A DNA stretch of 64,000 nucleotides from Truepera sp. bin119 (GCA_002239005.1 MPNL01000010.1:21549-85548), one strand, 5' to 3'. Shown: positions 44,546-53,544, numbered from the stretch's first letter. Numbers and translations: made by a program. Notes: generated from the sequence alone by a model not told the origin.

Positions 44546-45637
44546 TCAGATACCCCACCGACCCAGGTTTCGTAATAGCTGCCTGAACGCCTCTAGACCC
44601 ACCCTCAGCGAGGAGGGTTCCAGCCACTCGGACAGTCGATGCGCGTCACCCCCACAGTAGACACCAAAACCGATGGCGGGGAGCCCCGCAGCCATCGCAG
44701 CGTTGGCATCGGTGCTGCTGGCCACAGTCTGAACCGGAATCTTGAGGCTCTCGAGACTTGCGCGCGCTGCCCGAATCATCACGCCGTTGTCTGCAGATCC
44801 AGCCGGGCGGTCCCCTACCTTCTCAAGCACGCACTCGACACCGTGGTGGCGCGACACCTTGCGGATAAGTCCCAGGGCCTCCCGCTCCAACTCCTCCAAC
44901 ACGGATCCAGCCAGGCTCCGCAGGTCGAGATTAAAACTTGCCTCCTGAGCGATCGCATTGACGCTCGTTCCACCGCAGATCTGACCGACATTGTAACTGC
45001 TCCGCGGCTGCTGCGGGATTCTCATCCGGTTGAGGGCGTGGACGGCATCGGCAAGAGTGTGCACAGCACTCGGCGCGGGAAAGTCGCCCCAGGAATGTCC
45101 CCCTGCAGCCCTAAAGGTCACCTCGTAGCGCTTCGAACCCACCGCCGACTCGACCACAGTCCCGAGGTGACCATCTAGGGCAACGAACATATCGGTCTCA
45201 TCGGCCTTCGTTGCCACTAGGGCACGTGCGCCACACAGGTCCCCGAGCCCCTCTTCTCCAGTCGTAGCGGCCAGCGTAATGCGAGGCAGCCCCGGACACC
45301 CCTGTGCTCGGGCCCAGCGGGCGAAGGTGAGCATCACCGCGAGACTGGCGCTATTGTCCCCGATACCCGGTGCGAGGAGCCGCTCCCCCTCACGCCGGAC
45401 GGTGACATCGGTTTCCGGCCCGAACACCGTGTCGAGGTGGGCCGCGACTAGGATGCGAGGCCCCTCCCCAAAGGCCAGAGGGGCAATGACATTCCCCGCA
45501 GCGTCGGTTTGAACTTCGAGCCCCAGGGCTTCGAACTCAGAGGCGACGAGCCGAGCCCTCGCCCCCTCATGGAACGTGGGGGCAGGGGTTTCGCAGATCT
45601 GGATCAACAGGTCGATCAGGGCAACTTCGGGCGACAC
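44546..45637 (-). CDS. M20-family metallopeptidase
   Basis: 363 residues. Zinc ligands follow the M20 pattern: His in LVAAHLDTVFG, bridging Asp in GIGDNSAS, catalytic and ligand Glu in ATTGEEGLG, Asp in ALDGHLG, and a final His in GGDAHRLSEW. A lid/dimerisation domain (about 175-285) interrupts the catalytic domain. The closest subgroup looks like tripeptidase (PepT)-like enzymes; aminoacylase or carboxypeptidase activity is possible. GTG start at 45637. Confidence 0.85.
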   Translation of the reverse strand: MSPEVALIDLLIQICETPAPTFHEGARARLVASEFEALGLEVQTDAAGNVIAPLAFGEGPRILVAAHLDTVFGPETDVTVRREGERLLAPGIGDNSASLAVMLTFARWARAQGCPGLPRITLAATTGEEGLGDLCGARALVATKADETDMFVALDGHLGTVVESAVGSKRYEVTFRAAGGHSWGDFPAPSAVHTLADAVHALNRMRIPQQPRSSYNVGQICGGTSVNAIAQEASFNLDLRSLAGSVLEELEREALGLIRKVSRHHGVECVLEKVGDRPAGSADNGVMIRAARASLESLKIPVQTVASSTDANAAMAAGLPAIGFGVYCGGDAHRLSEWLEPSSLRVGLEAFRQLLRNLGRWGI

Positions 45638-45845
45638 CTGTCCGCTCCCCTATTACTTCGAGACGTCACCCCAAAACCCAAGAGCAACGCCAGCGGATCC
45701 GACCGGTCGGAGCGCCACCAGCGCTCGTCGAAGGCGGGGTAAATTCTGCAGCCACGCCCTGGACACTCGGCAAAGGCGAACTTTACGGGGTCGCTCGGTC
45801 CCTCTGCAGTATAGCCACAACCGGCCACGAAGGTTGCACCCCTGC

Positions 45846-46508
45846 TCAAGACGAATCTCTGAGGCTCGCAATCCCTTCGCGGAGCGCGTAGAGAGCGGCC
45901 TGCGTGCGGTTGTTGAGGCACAGCTTCGAGAAGATCTCAGAGAGGCGGTTTCGAACCGTCTTCTCGCTCACATTGAGGGCCCTAGCGATCTCCTGGTTCG
46001 AATTCCCTTGGGCCAGCAACTTCAGAATGTCAGCCTCCCGTTCTGTAAGCTCCGAAATAGTGTGCTCCGGGTGCCGCAGCATCTCGCCGACCTTTCTGAA
46101 CTCACCCAGAATCGAGGCCGCCATCTCGGCATTTAGCAGGGTCTCCCCGTCAGCCACCCTCCGAATCGCATCCACCAGATCGCCCGCCCCGGCGTCCTTG
46201 AGCAGGTACCCCCTGGCGCCGGCCTTGATGGCCTCGAACACGTACCTGTCCTGCCGATACATCGTCAGGATGATGACCCCGATGTCGGGCTGCGCCTCCA
46301 GAATCGCCTTAGTGGCGGCCACGCCGTCAAGCTCGGGCATCTGGATATCCATCAGCACGATGTCAGGACGGGTCTCGAGGGCGTAGCGGACCGCCCCCCG
46401 GCCCGTGGCCACCTCGCCGATCACCCGGAACCCCTCCTCGGTCTCGAGGATACTCTTCAGACCCTGGCGAAACATGGCGTGATCGTCGCAGAGCAGAAGC
46501 CTCGTCAC
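45846..46508 (-). CDS. NarL/FixJ-type response regulator
   Basis: 220 residues. Receiver domain with acidic pocket Asp8-Asp9, phospho-acceptor Asp54 (IVLMDIQMP), Thr82 and Lys104; a LuxR-type helix-turn-helix at about 150-215 ([43 protein letters not shown]). It would bind DNA as a dimer once phosphorylated. No sensor kinase gene is nearby, so it is an orphan. The GTG lies 6 nt after a TAGCAT box, fitting a leaderless mRNA. Confidence 0.92.
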   Translation of the reverse strand: MTRLLLCDDHAMFRQGLKSILETEEGFRVIGEVATGRGAVRYALETRPDIVLMDIQMPELDGVAATKAILEAQPDIGVIILTMYRQDRYVFEAIKAGARGYLLKDAGAGDLVDAIRRVADGETLLNAEMAASILGEFRKVGEMLRHPEHTISELTEREADILKLLAQGNSNQEIARALNVSEKTVRNRLSEIFSKLCLNNRTQAALYALREGIASLRDSS

Positions 46509-46514
46509 ACCCCT

Positions 46515-46520
46515 ATGCTA
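46515..46520 (-). promoter_or_regulatory. -10 box TAGCAT, leaderless type, for the response regulator
   Basis: TAGCAT, six bases, then the GTG start, with no ribosome binding site between. Confidence 0.5.
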
Positions 46521-46589
46521 CCCTAGACCGGTGAAACACTTTCGCCTTCAGGTGGGCTTAATGAAGTCGCAACTGCTAGACAGGGGCCC

Positions 46590-47030
46590 ATGTCTCATCC
46601 GAAGACCGAACTGAACGAGCGCCTGAGGACGCTCGGCCTCGACCGAGCGTCCTTCGCCACTAAGAGCCGAGGTCCGGATCACGACCGGACATTCGCGGCG
46701 CGGGTGGTCGCGGGAGAAGAGATGCTCGGCAGCGGCGAGGGCAAGACCAGGCGCGAAGCCGAACGCAGAGCAGCCGAGCAGGCCCTCCTATCCCTAGAGC
46801 TCCAGGAGAGCGAGAGGCCGACCGAAGAAGACACCGGGTTCGAGGGCCCGTGGCCTATCTTCGAGTCGGTTCTGGCGACCGCCCTCCGTATCGCTCACGA
46901 GCGAACCGACCCCAAGGCCCTTGGCATGGCCGGCACAAACACCGTCAGGGACTTAGCGCTCGCTCTGTATAAGGGCCTTCTCGAGGAACTCGGGGAGATC
47001 ATCGAGGTCGCCGAGGAGCACAGAACCTGA
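46590..47030 (+). CDS. Double-stranded RNA-binding domain protein
   Basis: 146 residues. Residues 2-70 form one dsRBD: PKTELNERLRTLGL (helix 1), the three strands ending in AARVVAGEEMLGSGEG, and the basic second helix KTRREAERRAAEQALLSL, whose lysines/arginines contact RNA. The C-terminal 75 residues are acidic and helical and unassigned. Unlike RNase III there is no nuclease domain, so it may act as an RNA chaperone or adaptor. It is divergent from the response regulator gene. Confidence 0.8.
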   Translation: MSHPKTELNERLRTLGLDRASFATKSRGPDHDRTFAARVVAGEEMLGSGEGKTRREAERRAAEQALLSLELQESERPTEEDTGFEGPWPIFESVLATALRIAHERTDPKALGMAGTNTVRDLALALYKGLLEELGEIIEVAEEHRT

Positions 47031-47169
47031 GAAGGCCGGTGTGAAGGGTCGCGAGGACCGCTGGTGCAGGTTGCCCAGACTCGGTAACCGACGCCCCTCC
47101 CGCAACCACTAGGACAGCGACTGGCACATCCAAATCTGTTTCTGTAGAGCCTCGAGTCGACCGCAACGT

Positions 47170-47385
47170 AGGCCGCTGGCACCGGGTCCCATCCCGTTCC
47201 ACCCGGAAGCCAGAGTGGCGGTGGTGAAGTCGGATCATGAGATCGCCTTCGGTCCCAAGCACAGCGACTCCCACTTCGAACCGATCCAGGTCCTTAATGC
47301 TGGGATCAGGGCCGAGGCTGCTGATGCGTCCAGCATTCGGTCCGCTTAAGATCCCCGACCGCTCTCTCCCAAAATCATCGGCTCT
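47170..47385 (-). pseudogene. Unrecognised decayed reading frame
   Basis: About 70 codons read like real protein (SGPNAGRISSLG, DRFEVGVAVLGTEGDLMIRL) before the frame turns into low-quality sequence. There is no start: a TAG closes it at 47386-47388. The LGTEGDLMIR piece recalls the C-terminal part of Gfo/Idh/MocA oxidoreductases, but that is weak. Confidence 0.25.
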
Positions 47386-47730
47386 CTATAAACTCCTGGA
47401 CCGAGGCCGCCCGGATCGGTCCCTTCAGTTCGACTGACTCCACCCCTCCTTGGCGCTAAAGGTGCGGAGGGGCCTAGGTGGCAGGTGCTGTCCGCCGTCG
47501 GAAGTTCGAAGCTGAGCAGGTCGGGTCAGGCCTCTGATCTCGTCGACCGTCATCACAACATCGCTGCGGTCTGTTCTGAATCAGATAGCTCCGCATCTCG
47601 GTCCAAATCGCTCACAGAGTGGCTCCGACATCCGGCGTTCTCCATCTATGTCAGAATGACAGGAAAAGATGTCGCCACCCTGCTACTATGCCCTCCCAGC
47701 GACCCGTCGCGCCCCCTAACAGCAACTGCG

Positions 47731-47760
47731 GGGCTGTCGTCATATAGGGGACGACAGCCC
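47731..47760. other. Perfect 11-bp hairpin before the antiporter gene
   Basis: GGGCTGTCGTC and GACGACAGCCC pair perfectly around an 8-nt loop (ATATAGGG), 57 bp before the proposed TTG start. No T-run on either strand. It could be a leader structure or an operator. Confidence 0.5.
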
Positions 47761-47817
47761 AAGCCTCCTGATCGCGCTCGAGGAAGACGTTCCCAGCGAT
47801 CCCTGAACAGCTACGGA

Positions 47818-49794
47818 TTGGAGACCGCCATCGACCTCTTCCTCCTGGTGGCCGCATTCGCCATCATCGCCCTCTCGGCAGGCGAGGTCGGCAAGCTGTT
47901 CACCCGCCTGCGGCTACCGTTGATCAGCGGCTTTCTCTTTACTGGCATCATCGCAGGGCCGTTCGTGCTGGGCCTGATACCTGCTGAAGCGACCACGAGC
48001 CTCCGCTTCATCGACGAAGTGGCGCTGGCCTTTATAGCCTTCGCAGCCGGAAATGAACTGTACCTGAAGGAACTGCGTAGCCGCTTGAGATCCATCGCCT
48101 GGGTCACGATAGGGCTCGTCACCTTCACTTTCACACTCGGCAGCCTGGGCATGATCCTGCTCGCGGAATTCATCCCCTTCACCCGCGACCTCCCGCTCGC
48201 TGGAAGGGTCGCTGTCGCCATCATCGCTGGAACTATCCTGGTGGCGCGCTCCCCTACCGCTGCCATAGCCGTCATCAACGAACTGCGGGCCAAGGGACCC
48301 TTCACTCAGACGGTGTTGGGCGTCACGGTCATCATGGACGTGGTGGTGATCACGCTGTTTGCCTCCAACAGCTCCCTGGCCATCACCCTGCTAAACGGAT
48401 CCGGGTTCGATCCGGGCTTCATCGGCCTGATCGTGCTCGAGCTGATCTTGGCTCTCCTGCTCGGACTGGTGCTAGCCAGAATCCTTAGGTTCTTCCTCGG
48501 ACTCTCGCTGCACAGACTCATGAAGACCGTCCTGACCCTCCTCTCGGGATACGCCGTCTTCGTGCTGACTTCAGAGTTGCGGGCCCTCAGCCACGAACGA
48601 CTCCCGGTGGAGGTGCTGCTGGAGCCCCTCCTCATCTGCCTCATCGCTGGCTTTGTGATCACCAACTCAAGCTCCTATCGAGACGAGTTCGGTAACCTGC
48701 TGCGCTCGAGCAGTCTGCCTATCTACATTGCCTTCTTTACTCTTACGGGAGCGTCGCTCAACATCGACATACTGACGGAAATCTGGCCGATTGCACTGGG
48801 GCTCTTCGCAATCAGGCTTCTAGGGATCTCCCTGGGTTCATTCCTAGGTGGGGTGATAGCGGGCGAGCCGATGAAGCACAACCGGATCCGCTGGATGGCC
48901 TTCATCACCCAGGCCGGCATCGCGCTCGGGCTGGCGCGAGAGGCTGCGGCCACCTTCCCAACGTTCGGGCCCGACCTGGCTACCGTGATCATCGCCCTAG
49001 TCGTCCTCAACGAGATCATCGGCCCCATCCTCTTCAAGGGTTCGATCAACATCGTTGAGGAGAGCCACACCCGAGCGCATCCGGCCGATTTCGACGGGGT
49101 CCGGGACGCGATTATCTTCGGCCTAGAGCGGCAGGGAATCGTGCTGGCGAGAAACCTGCAAGCCCACGGCTGGCAGGTAAAGATCGCCGCTCTCTTAGAC
49201 CGACAGGCCGCCATAGCCACCCCCGACGTGGTGGTCCACCACATCGCCGCTCTCGAACCCGAAGTACTTCGCGAACTCGACGCCGAGCACGCCGACGCCA
49301 TCGTCTGTATGTTTACCTCGGATGAGGAGAACTACCGCGTGTGTGAACTGATCTACGAGCACTATGGCATCGAGACGGTGGTAGTCCGGCTCAACGACCT
49401 AGCTAACACTGATAGGTTCAGGAAGCTCGGTGCCCTGATCGTCGATCAGGGCACCGCCACCGTACATCTGCTCGAGGAGTTCGTGCGGACTCCGTCGACC
49501 ACCTCTCTGCTCCTCGGCATGGCGGGCAATCAGGACATCCTCGAACTCGAGATAAGTGACCCATCTCTCCATGGCGTTACCCTGCGCGATCTGCGACTGC
49601 CACTCGACGTCCTGGTCCTGTCAGTCCGGCGCCGGGGACAGGTCCTCATCTCTCACGGGTACACGCGACTCGAATTCGGAGACCGGGTCACGGTAGTCGG
49701 CTCAACCGAGGGCATCGAGCGGGTGGCGGTCCTGCTTCGCCAGGGACCCATAAAAGAGAGGGCACGAACCGAGCGGACAGACCTCGAAGCCTGA
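47818..49794 (+). CDS. CPA2-type monovalent cation:proton antiporter with RCK domains
   Basis: About 658 residues. The membrane part (1 to about 390) has 12-13 segments and the KefB-like motifs FLFTGIIAGPFVLGLI and FIAFAAGNELYLKELR. The cytosolic part has a TrkA-N-like nucleotide domain (about 420-540, AIIFGLERQGIVLARNLQAHGWQVKIAALLDRQ, with a degenerate glycine loop) and a TrkA-C domain to the end (LRDLRLPLDVLVLSVRRRGQ). It exchanges Na+ or K+ for protons under ligand control. The start is uncertain; TTG 47818 places the first membrane segment at the N-terminus. The second antiporter gene follows 44 bp downstream. Confidence 0.85.
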   Translation: METAIDLFLLVAAFAIIALSAGEVGKLFTRLRLPLISGFLFTGIIAGPFVLGLIPAEATTSLRFIDEVALAFIAFAAGNELYLKELRSRLRSIAWVTIGLVTFTFTLGSLGMILLAEFIPFTRDLPLAGRVAVAIIAGTILVARSPTAAIAVINELRAKGPFTQTVLGVTVIMDVVVITLFASNSSLAITLLNGSGFDPGFIGLIVLELILALLLGLVLARILRFFLGLSLHRLMKTVLTLLSGYAVFVLTSELRALSHERLPVEVLLEPLLICLIAGFVITNSSSYRDEFGNLLRSSSLPIYIAFFTLTGASLNIDILTEIWPIALGLFAIRLLGISLGSFLGGVIAGEPMKHNRIRWMAFITQAGIALGLAREAAATFPTFGPDLATVIIALVVLNEIIGPILFKGSINIVEESHTRAHPADFDGVRDAIIFGLERQGIVLARNLQAHGWQVKIAALLDRQAAIATPDVVVHHIAALEPEVLRELDAEHADAIVCMFTSDEENYRVCELIYEHYGIETVVVRLNDLANTDRFRKLGALIVDQGTATVHLLEEFVRTPSTTSLLLGMAGNQDILELEISDPSLHGVTLRDLRLPLDVLVLSVRRRGQVLISHGYTRLEFGDRVTVVGSTEGIERVAVLLRQGPIKERARTERTDLEA

Positions 49795-49838
49795 CGACTC
49801 TGATCGAGTTCGATTAGAAGTGTCAGACTAGGATCATC

Positions 49839-51656
49839 GTGCCTCACCTCCACGACAACCCCGCCCTGGCAATCCCTATCATCGTGATCCTCGGTGCAGT
49901 TGCACAGTGGCTAGCCTGGCGGGTCCGGCTACCGGCCATCCTCCCCCTCCTCCTCATCGGGTTCATTACCGGGCCGGTGTTGAACTTGATAAAGCCTACC
50001 GAGTTGCTCGGTAGCGACCTGCTCTTCTCCGGAGTGTCGCTAGCTGTCGGCCTGATCCTCTTCGAGGGCGGCCTCACGCTGCGTCCCTCCTCCGAGGCCC
50101 AGGTAAGGGGGGTGGTCCGCAGGCTGATCACGATAGGTGCCCTAGTCACCTGGATCGGCGCGACATTCGCCGCCTGGCTCATCGCGGGCCTGCCGCTGAC
50201 ACTCGCCTTCCTGTTCGGCGCTCTGATCATCGTCACCGGGCCTACCGTCATCGGCCCGCTGCTGCGCAACATTCGCCCTACCAAGCAGATCGGAAGCATC
50301 CTCCGCTGGGAGGGGGTCCTGATCGACCCGATCGGCGCCGTAGTGGCCGTGCTAGTCTTCGAATTCCTCCTCATCGGCAATCGGGGGGAGGCTCTCGGCC
50401 AAACGGTACTCCTGCTGGCACGGATGATCTTGGCGGGTGGCGTGACTGGACTGGCCGGCGGCCTCCTACTGTCGTCGCTGCTTCGCCGCAGGTTACTCCC
50501 GGATTACCTCGTGAGCGTCGTCTCCCTCGCCCTCGTGTTCGCGGCCTTCTCGCTATCGAACCAGTTCGCAGGGGAGTCGGGCCTTCTTGCGACCACGCTG
50601 ATGGGGCTGGTCACAGCGAATCGGCGGGTACCGAACATACAGGAGTTGCTCGACTTCAAGGAGACTCTATCCACCCTGCTGATCTCGGTCCTGTTTATCA
50701 TCCTGGCCGCCGAGACCGAACTCGAGGCCCTGATAGGGGCTCTGTCCTGGAGGAACCTGCTCACGGTGTTGGTCATCATGGTAGTGGTCCGGCCGCTCAC
50801 CGTCTTCACCAGTTCGCTCGGCTCTCCACTGAGCTTGAGGGAGAAGCTATTCCTCTCCTGGATCGCTCCGCGCGGCATCGTAGCGGCCTCGATCTCAGCG
50901 CTGTTCGCCTTCGAGCTGACACGCGAAGGGCACCTGGGAGCGGAGGTGCTAGAACCCCTGGTGTTCCTCGTCATTATCGGCACCATTGTCCTGAACAGCC
51001 TCACAGCGAAGCCGCTCGCGCGCCTCCTGGAACTTTCCGAACCGAATCTCCAGGGATTCCTGATCCTCGGGGCGCACGCTTTCGCCCGCAGTGTCGCCAG
51101 ACTTCTCGAGGGTGAGGGGGTAAGCGTGGTCCTGGCCGACACCAACTGGGCGAACGTGGCGAAGGCTCGGATCGGAGGCCTGAGTGCATACTACGGCAGC
51201 CCCCTCTCCAACCGGAGCGACGACGAACTCCAACTCTCAGGCATCGGCCACCTCCTCGCACTCACCTCCAACGACGAGGCGAACGCGCTCGCGGCGCTGA
51301 AATATGCGAGAGAGTTCGGGGCAGAGCGGGTCTTCCAACTCTCCCCCACACACGCGACCGACGAACGCCAGACTCTGAGTGTCGAGCAGAGGGGGCGGCT
51401 CCTGTTCCGACCCCATGCTAGCTTCCCAGTGATCGAGTGCCTAAGGGAGCAAGGTGCGGAGATCCGGAAGACGGAGATCACAGATAAGTTCACCCTGGCC
51501 GACTTCGAGCGCCTCTACGGCGACAATGTGCTGATCCTGTTCACCATTCAGAGCGGCAGTATCGTGGTCGTCACCGAGGAACTGCAACTACCGGCAGCGG
51601 GTACGGCCCTAGTCACCCTCTCCATAGAGCCAAAGTCAGGGAGCCTAAAACCTTAG
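49839..51656 (+). CDS. CPA1-type Na+(K+)/H+ antiporter with TrkA-N domain
   Basis: 605 residues. Membrane part of about 12 segments (1-395) with the NhaP-like VSLAVGLILFEGGLTL, ALIIVTGPTVIGPLLR, RWEGVLIDPIGAVVAVLVFE (conserved Asp of the ion site) and SWIAPRGIVAASISALFA. The cytosolic part starts with GFLILGAHAFARSVARLLEGEGVSVVLAD, a NAD-binding fold, and ends with a smaller domain. GTG start with AGGA upstream. Together with the preceding gene it forms a tandem of two different antiporter types. Confidence 0.9.
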   Translation: MPHLHDNPALAIPIIVILGAVAQWLAWRVRLPAILPLLLIGFITGPVLNLIKPTELLGSDLLFSGVSLAVGLILFEGGLTLRPSSEAQVRGVVRRLITIGALVTWIGATFAAWLIAGLPLTLAFLFGALIIVTGPTVIGPLLRNIRPTKQIGSILRWEGVLIDPIGAVVAVLVFEFLLIGNRGEALGQTVLLLARMILAGGVTGLAGGLLLSSLLRRRLLPDYLVSVVSLALVFAAFSLSNQFAGESGLLATTLMGLVTANRRVPNIQELLDFKETLSTLLISVLFIILAAETELEALIGALSWRNLLTVLVIMVVVRPLTVFTSSLGSPLSLREKLFLSWIAPRGIVAASISALFAFELTREGHLGAEVLEPLVFLVIIGTIVLNSLTAKPLARLLELSEPNLQGFLILGAHAFARSVARLLEGEGVSVVLADTNWANVAKARIGGLSAYYGSPLSNRSDDELQLSGIGHLLALTSNDEANALAALKYAREFGAERVFQLSPTHATDERQTLSVEQRGRLLFRPHASFPVIECLREQGAEIRKTEITDKFTLADFERLYGDNVLILFTIQSGSIVVVTEELQLPAAGTALVTLSIEPKSGSLKP

Positions 51657-51684
51657 CAGTCATCCCCGAAGAGGAGAGCAGATC

Positions 51685-52141
51685 ATGACCGATACATCAA
51701 AGGCTATCAACCCTGACCCCACGGGTAAGGTAACCCTCCGCGAGATCACCGCCGACACACTAGGGAGCATTCTAAATCTGAGCGTCTCGGAAGATCAGGA
51801 GCGCTTCGTCGCCTCCAACGCCCGCTCCATCGCCCAAGCCCACTTCAGCGAGCACGCCTGGTTCCGGGCCATCTACGCTAGTGAGGAGCCTGTCGGCTTC
51901 GTTAATGCTCTACGACAAACCCGAAAAGGGTGAGTACTCTTCTGTGGCGTTTCATGATCGACACCCGCTATCAGGGGCGGGGCTACGGGCGTGCCGCCCT
52001 ACTGCTGGTCATCGCCCATATCCGGACCCGGCCAAAGGCCACCCACCGTACTCTACAGCAGCTACGTTCCAGGAGAGGGCGACCCTTCTACCGGTCCCTA
52101 GACTTTGACCGGCGAGGTGAGCTACGGAGAGCGGGTCCTTA
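51685..52141 (+). pseudogene. GNAT acetyltransferase, multiply frameshifted
   Basis: Starts well (GGAG before 51685; VTLREITADTLGSILNLSV… AHFSEHAWFRAIYASEEPVGFV). One extra A after GFV (51904) shifts to MLYDKPEKGEY. An extra T (near 51940) then shifts to LWRFMIDTRYQGRGYGRAALLLVI, the acetyl-CoA pyrophosphate loop. A third shift separates VLYSSYVPGEGDPST from FYRSLDF. Three breaks in about 450 bp make it a dead copy of a RimI/spermidine-type GNAT gene. Confidence 0.8.
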
Positions 52142-52181
52142 GCGGCGCTCTCAGGGGTTGATTTATACTAGGTAAGGTGCA

Positions 52182-52499
52182 GTGGTGGCGGATACCATCG
52201 AAATCGTAGTCGGTCCCGATCCGACCGAACTAGCCGACCTAGTGGCCGATGTTGGTGGAACCATCGGGCCGGGCGAGTATCAGTTGGATAACATCTCAGG
52301 ATCGGCCCCAACGGTCTGGATCATCGAACGGTCGAGACGGCTGTCGACCGTCGACAGACTAGCCCTTCGCACAATGCGCGGCGGACCTCCGCTCTATAAG
52401 TTGTCAGATGGTCTTGGCCTCAAACGCAAGGCCGATTCGTTTTTCTATCTGTGGACTACTTCGGGAAGCTCGGTGGTGGTGCTCACCCCTGCCAGTTGA
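52182..52499 (+). CDS. Small protein of unknown function
   Basis: 105 residues with a GTG start, 12 nt after TATACT (52164-52169). The sequence (TIEIVVGPDPTELADLVADVGG…, SAPTVWIIERSRRLSTVDRLALRT) has alternating strands and helices, no membrane part and no motif I recognise. The even codon pattern and promoter-like box argue for a real gene. It lies between the dead GNAT gene and the structured non-coding region. Confidence 0.5.
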   Translation: MVADTIEIVVGPDPTELADLVADVGGTIGPGEYQLDNISGSAPTVWIIERSRRLSTVDRLALRTMRGGPPLYKLSDGLGLKRKADSFFYLWTTSGSSVVVLTPAS

Positions 52500-52569
52500 T
52501 GGACTGAGCTCTGTTAAAGGCTTAGGAGGAACGCCGGGAAAAGTCTGTCAAGAATGTTCAGAAGAAGCG

Positions 52570-52638
52570 GGCCGGCGCTAAAGGGGTAAGCAGGCTTGCC
52601 TGCGGGGGCCTGGATTACCAAAAGGAAGTGCGCCGGCC
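52570..52638 (+). ncRNA. Candidate structured RNA
   Basis: GGCCGGCGC (52570-52578) pairs perfectly with GCGCCGGCC (52630-52638) and encloses a second hairpin GCAGG-cttg-CCTGC (52590-52603). The region from 52500 to 52842 has no gene. It does not match SRP RNA, tmRNA, RNase P RNA or 6S RNA as I know them. The strand is a guess; the structure could also be a decayed element. Confidence 0.3.
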
Positions 52639-52699
52639 TGACTAATGGAATAGTTTGTTTCCGACTAAGTTGCCCAGGATTACGTGCAACATGAACTGA

Positions 52700-52751
52700 C
52701 CCCCCTAGACAGTCCTTGTTCCCTCATGCAAGCTTGTCTCCACTAGGGGGG
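52700..52751. terminator. Candidate terminator hairpin
   Basis: CCCCCCTAG (52700-52708) and CTAGGGGGG (52743-52751) are inverted repeats with AGACA/TGTCT-like pairing inside; a short CTATTTT follows on the plus strand. It lies between convergent genes and could end plus-strand transcripts. Confidence 0.4.
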
Positions 52752-52761
52752 GCTATTTTGG

Positions 52762-52804
52762 GGGAATTATCCAGAAAACTCGTCAAGTTTTCTGGATAAT
52801 TCCC
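52762..52804. repeat. 19-bp perfect palindrome between convergent genes
   Basis: GGGAATTATCCAGAAAACT, a 5-nt loop (cgtca), then its exact complement. It is clearly richer in A/T than its surroundings. It may be a two-way terminator for the hypothetical gene and the Crp-type gene, or the fused ends of a lost mobile element. Confidence 0.7.
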
Positions 52805-52842
52805 TTAAGTTGGTGTCGTAGGTCGGGGCGCCGGGCGGACCG

Positions 52843-53544
52843 CTATTCACTAGCCTCGTCTAGGAATTGCTGCAGCTTCTCCAGATTCACGGTGATGGGA
52901 GCGCGCCGACGCCGCACAGCTCCATACTCCAAGAGTCGCGCCAGGCAGTGACTAACCGTCTCCCGGGTCGCACCGATCATCTTGGCCAGATCCTGCTGGG
53001 TGAGGCTGAGGTCGATGACGATGCCCCTCTCGCCCTCAATGCCGAAGTCGCCTGCGAGCCGAAGCAGGAGGTTGGCGAGGCGACCCGGGGCGTCGAAAGC
53101 CCCAACCTCGGCTTGCCACTGCTGTGCCTGCCACAGCCGGGTAGACATCACCTTGATGAACTTCATGGCGATCTGAGGCTGCTGTGAGAGGAGCATCTGG
53201 AAGTCCTGTTCGGGCATCACGATGAGGGTGGTGTCGACCACGGCCTCGGCTTGGTTGGACCTGCGCTCGCTAGGCAATAGGAGGAGTTCCCCGAAGATGT
53301 CGTACTGTCCCAGCAGGCTGAGGATCATCTCCTTCCCATTGGGAAAGTACATAGAGATCTTTACCATGCCGTCACGAATGAAGTAGAGCGCGTCGGCAGG
53401 GTCCTCCATATGGTAGATGATCTCCCCTGGGGCGAAACGCTTGTAGGGGGTAATTCGGGAAAGCTGCCCGAGCTCCTCCGGCGTCAGGTCCTCAAAGAGT
53501 GAGGTGTTCTTGAGGTGCCAGACTAGGCTGGGATACTCATGCAT
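52843..53544 (-). CDS. Crp/Fnr-family transcription regulator
   Basis: 233 residues. Cyclic-nucleotide-binding beta-roll (about 15-125, FAPGEIIYHMEDPADALYFIRDGMVKISMYFPNGKEMILSLLG…FGEL), long dimer helix, then a winged helix (about 165-230, LSLTQQDLAKMIGATRETVSHCLARLLEYGAV). The phosphate-binding Arg of cAMP receptors is not obvious (the pocket reads LLLPSERRSNQAEAV), so the ligand is uncertain. No cysteine cluster for iron-sulfur. It lies 72 bp downstream of mrpG on the same strand but has its own TAGACT box 7 nt before the ATG. Confidence 0.88.
   Translation of the reverse strand: MHEYPSLVWHLKNTSLFEDLTPEELGQLSRITPYKRFAPGEIIYHMEDPADALYFIRDGMVKISMYFPNGKEMILSLLGQYDIFGELLLLPSERRSNQAEAVVDTTLIVMPEQDFQMLLSQQPQIAMKFIKVMSTRLWQAQQWQAEVGAFDAPGRLANLLLRLAGDFGIEGERGIVIDLSLTQQDLAKMIGATRETVSHCLARLLEYGAVRRRRAPITVNLEKLQQFLDEASE

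Larger units (their letters stand above)
47031..47817. other. Long gene-poor region upstream of the cation antiporter
   Basis: 787 bp. It holds a possible decayed frame on the minus strand (47170-47385) and a perfect hairpin at 47731-47760. The antiporter frame is open from 47485, but its first 111 residues do not look like any part of the family and carry no signal or membrane features, so they are treated as upstream DNA. Confidence 0.5.

Noticed and set aside
45638..45845. Small frame between the M20 peptidase and response regulator genes
   Set aside because: Some protein-like words (GCGYTAEGPSDPVKFAFAEC) occur, but there is no clear start or known family and the frame ends inside the neighbouring gene.
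47485..47817. N-terminal extension of the first antiporter
   Set aside because: The 111 residues are unlike the family, include a perfect hairpin, and lack a ribosome binding site at the ATG.
52570..52638. Identification as SRP RNA, tmRNA or RNase P RNA
   Set aside because: The nested hairpins lack the conserved loops and sequence blocks of these RNAs.
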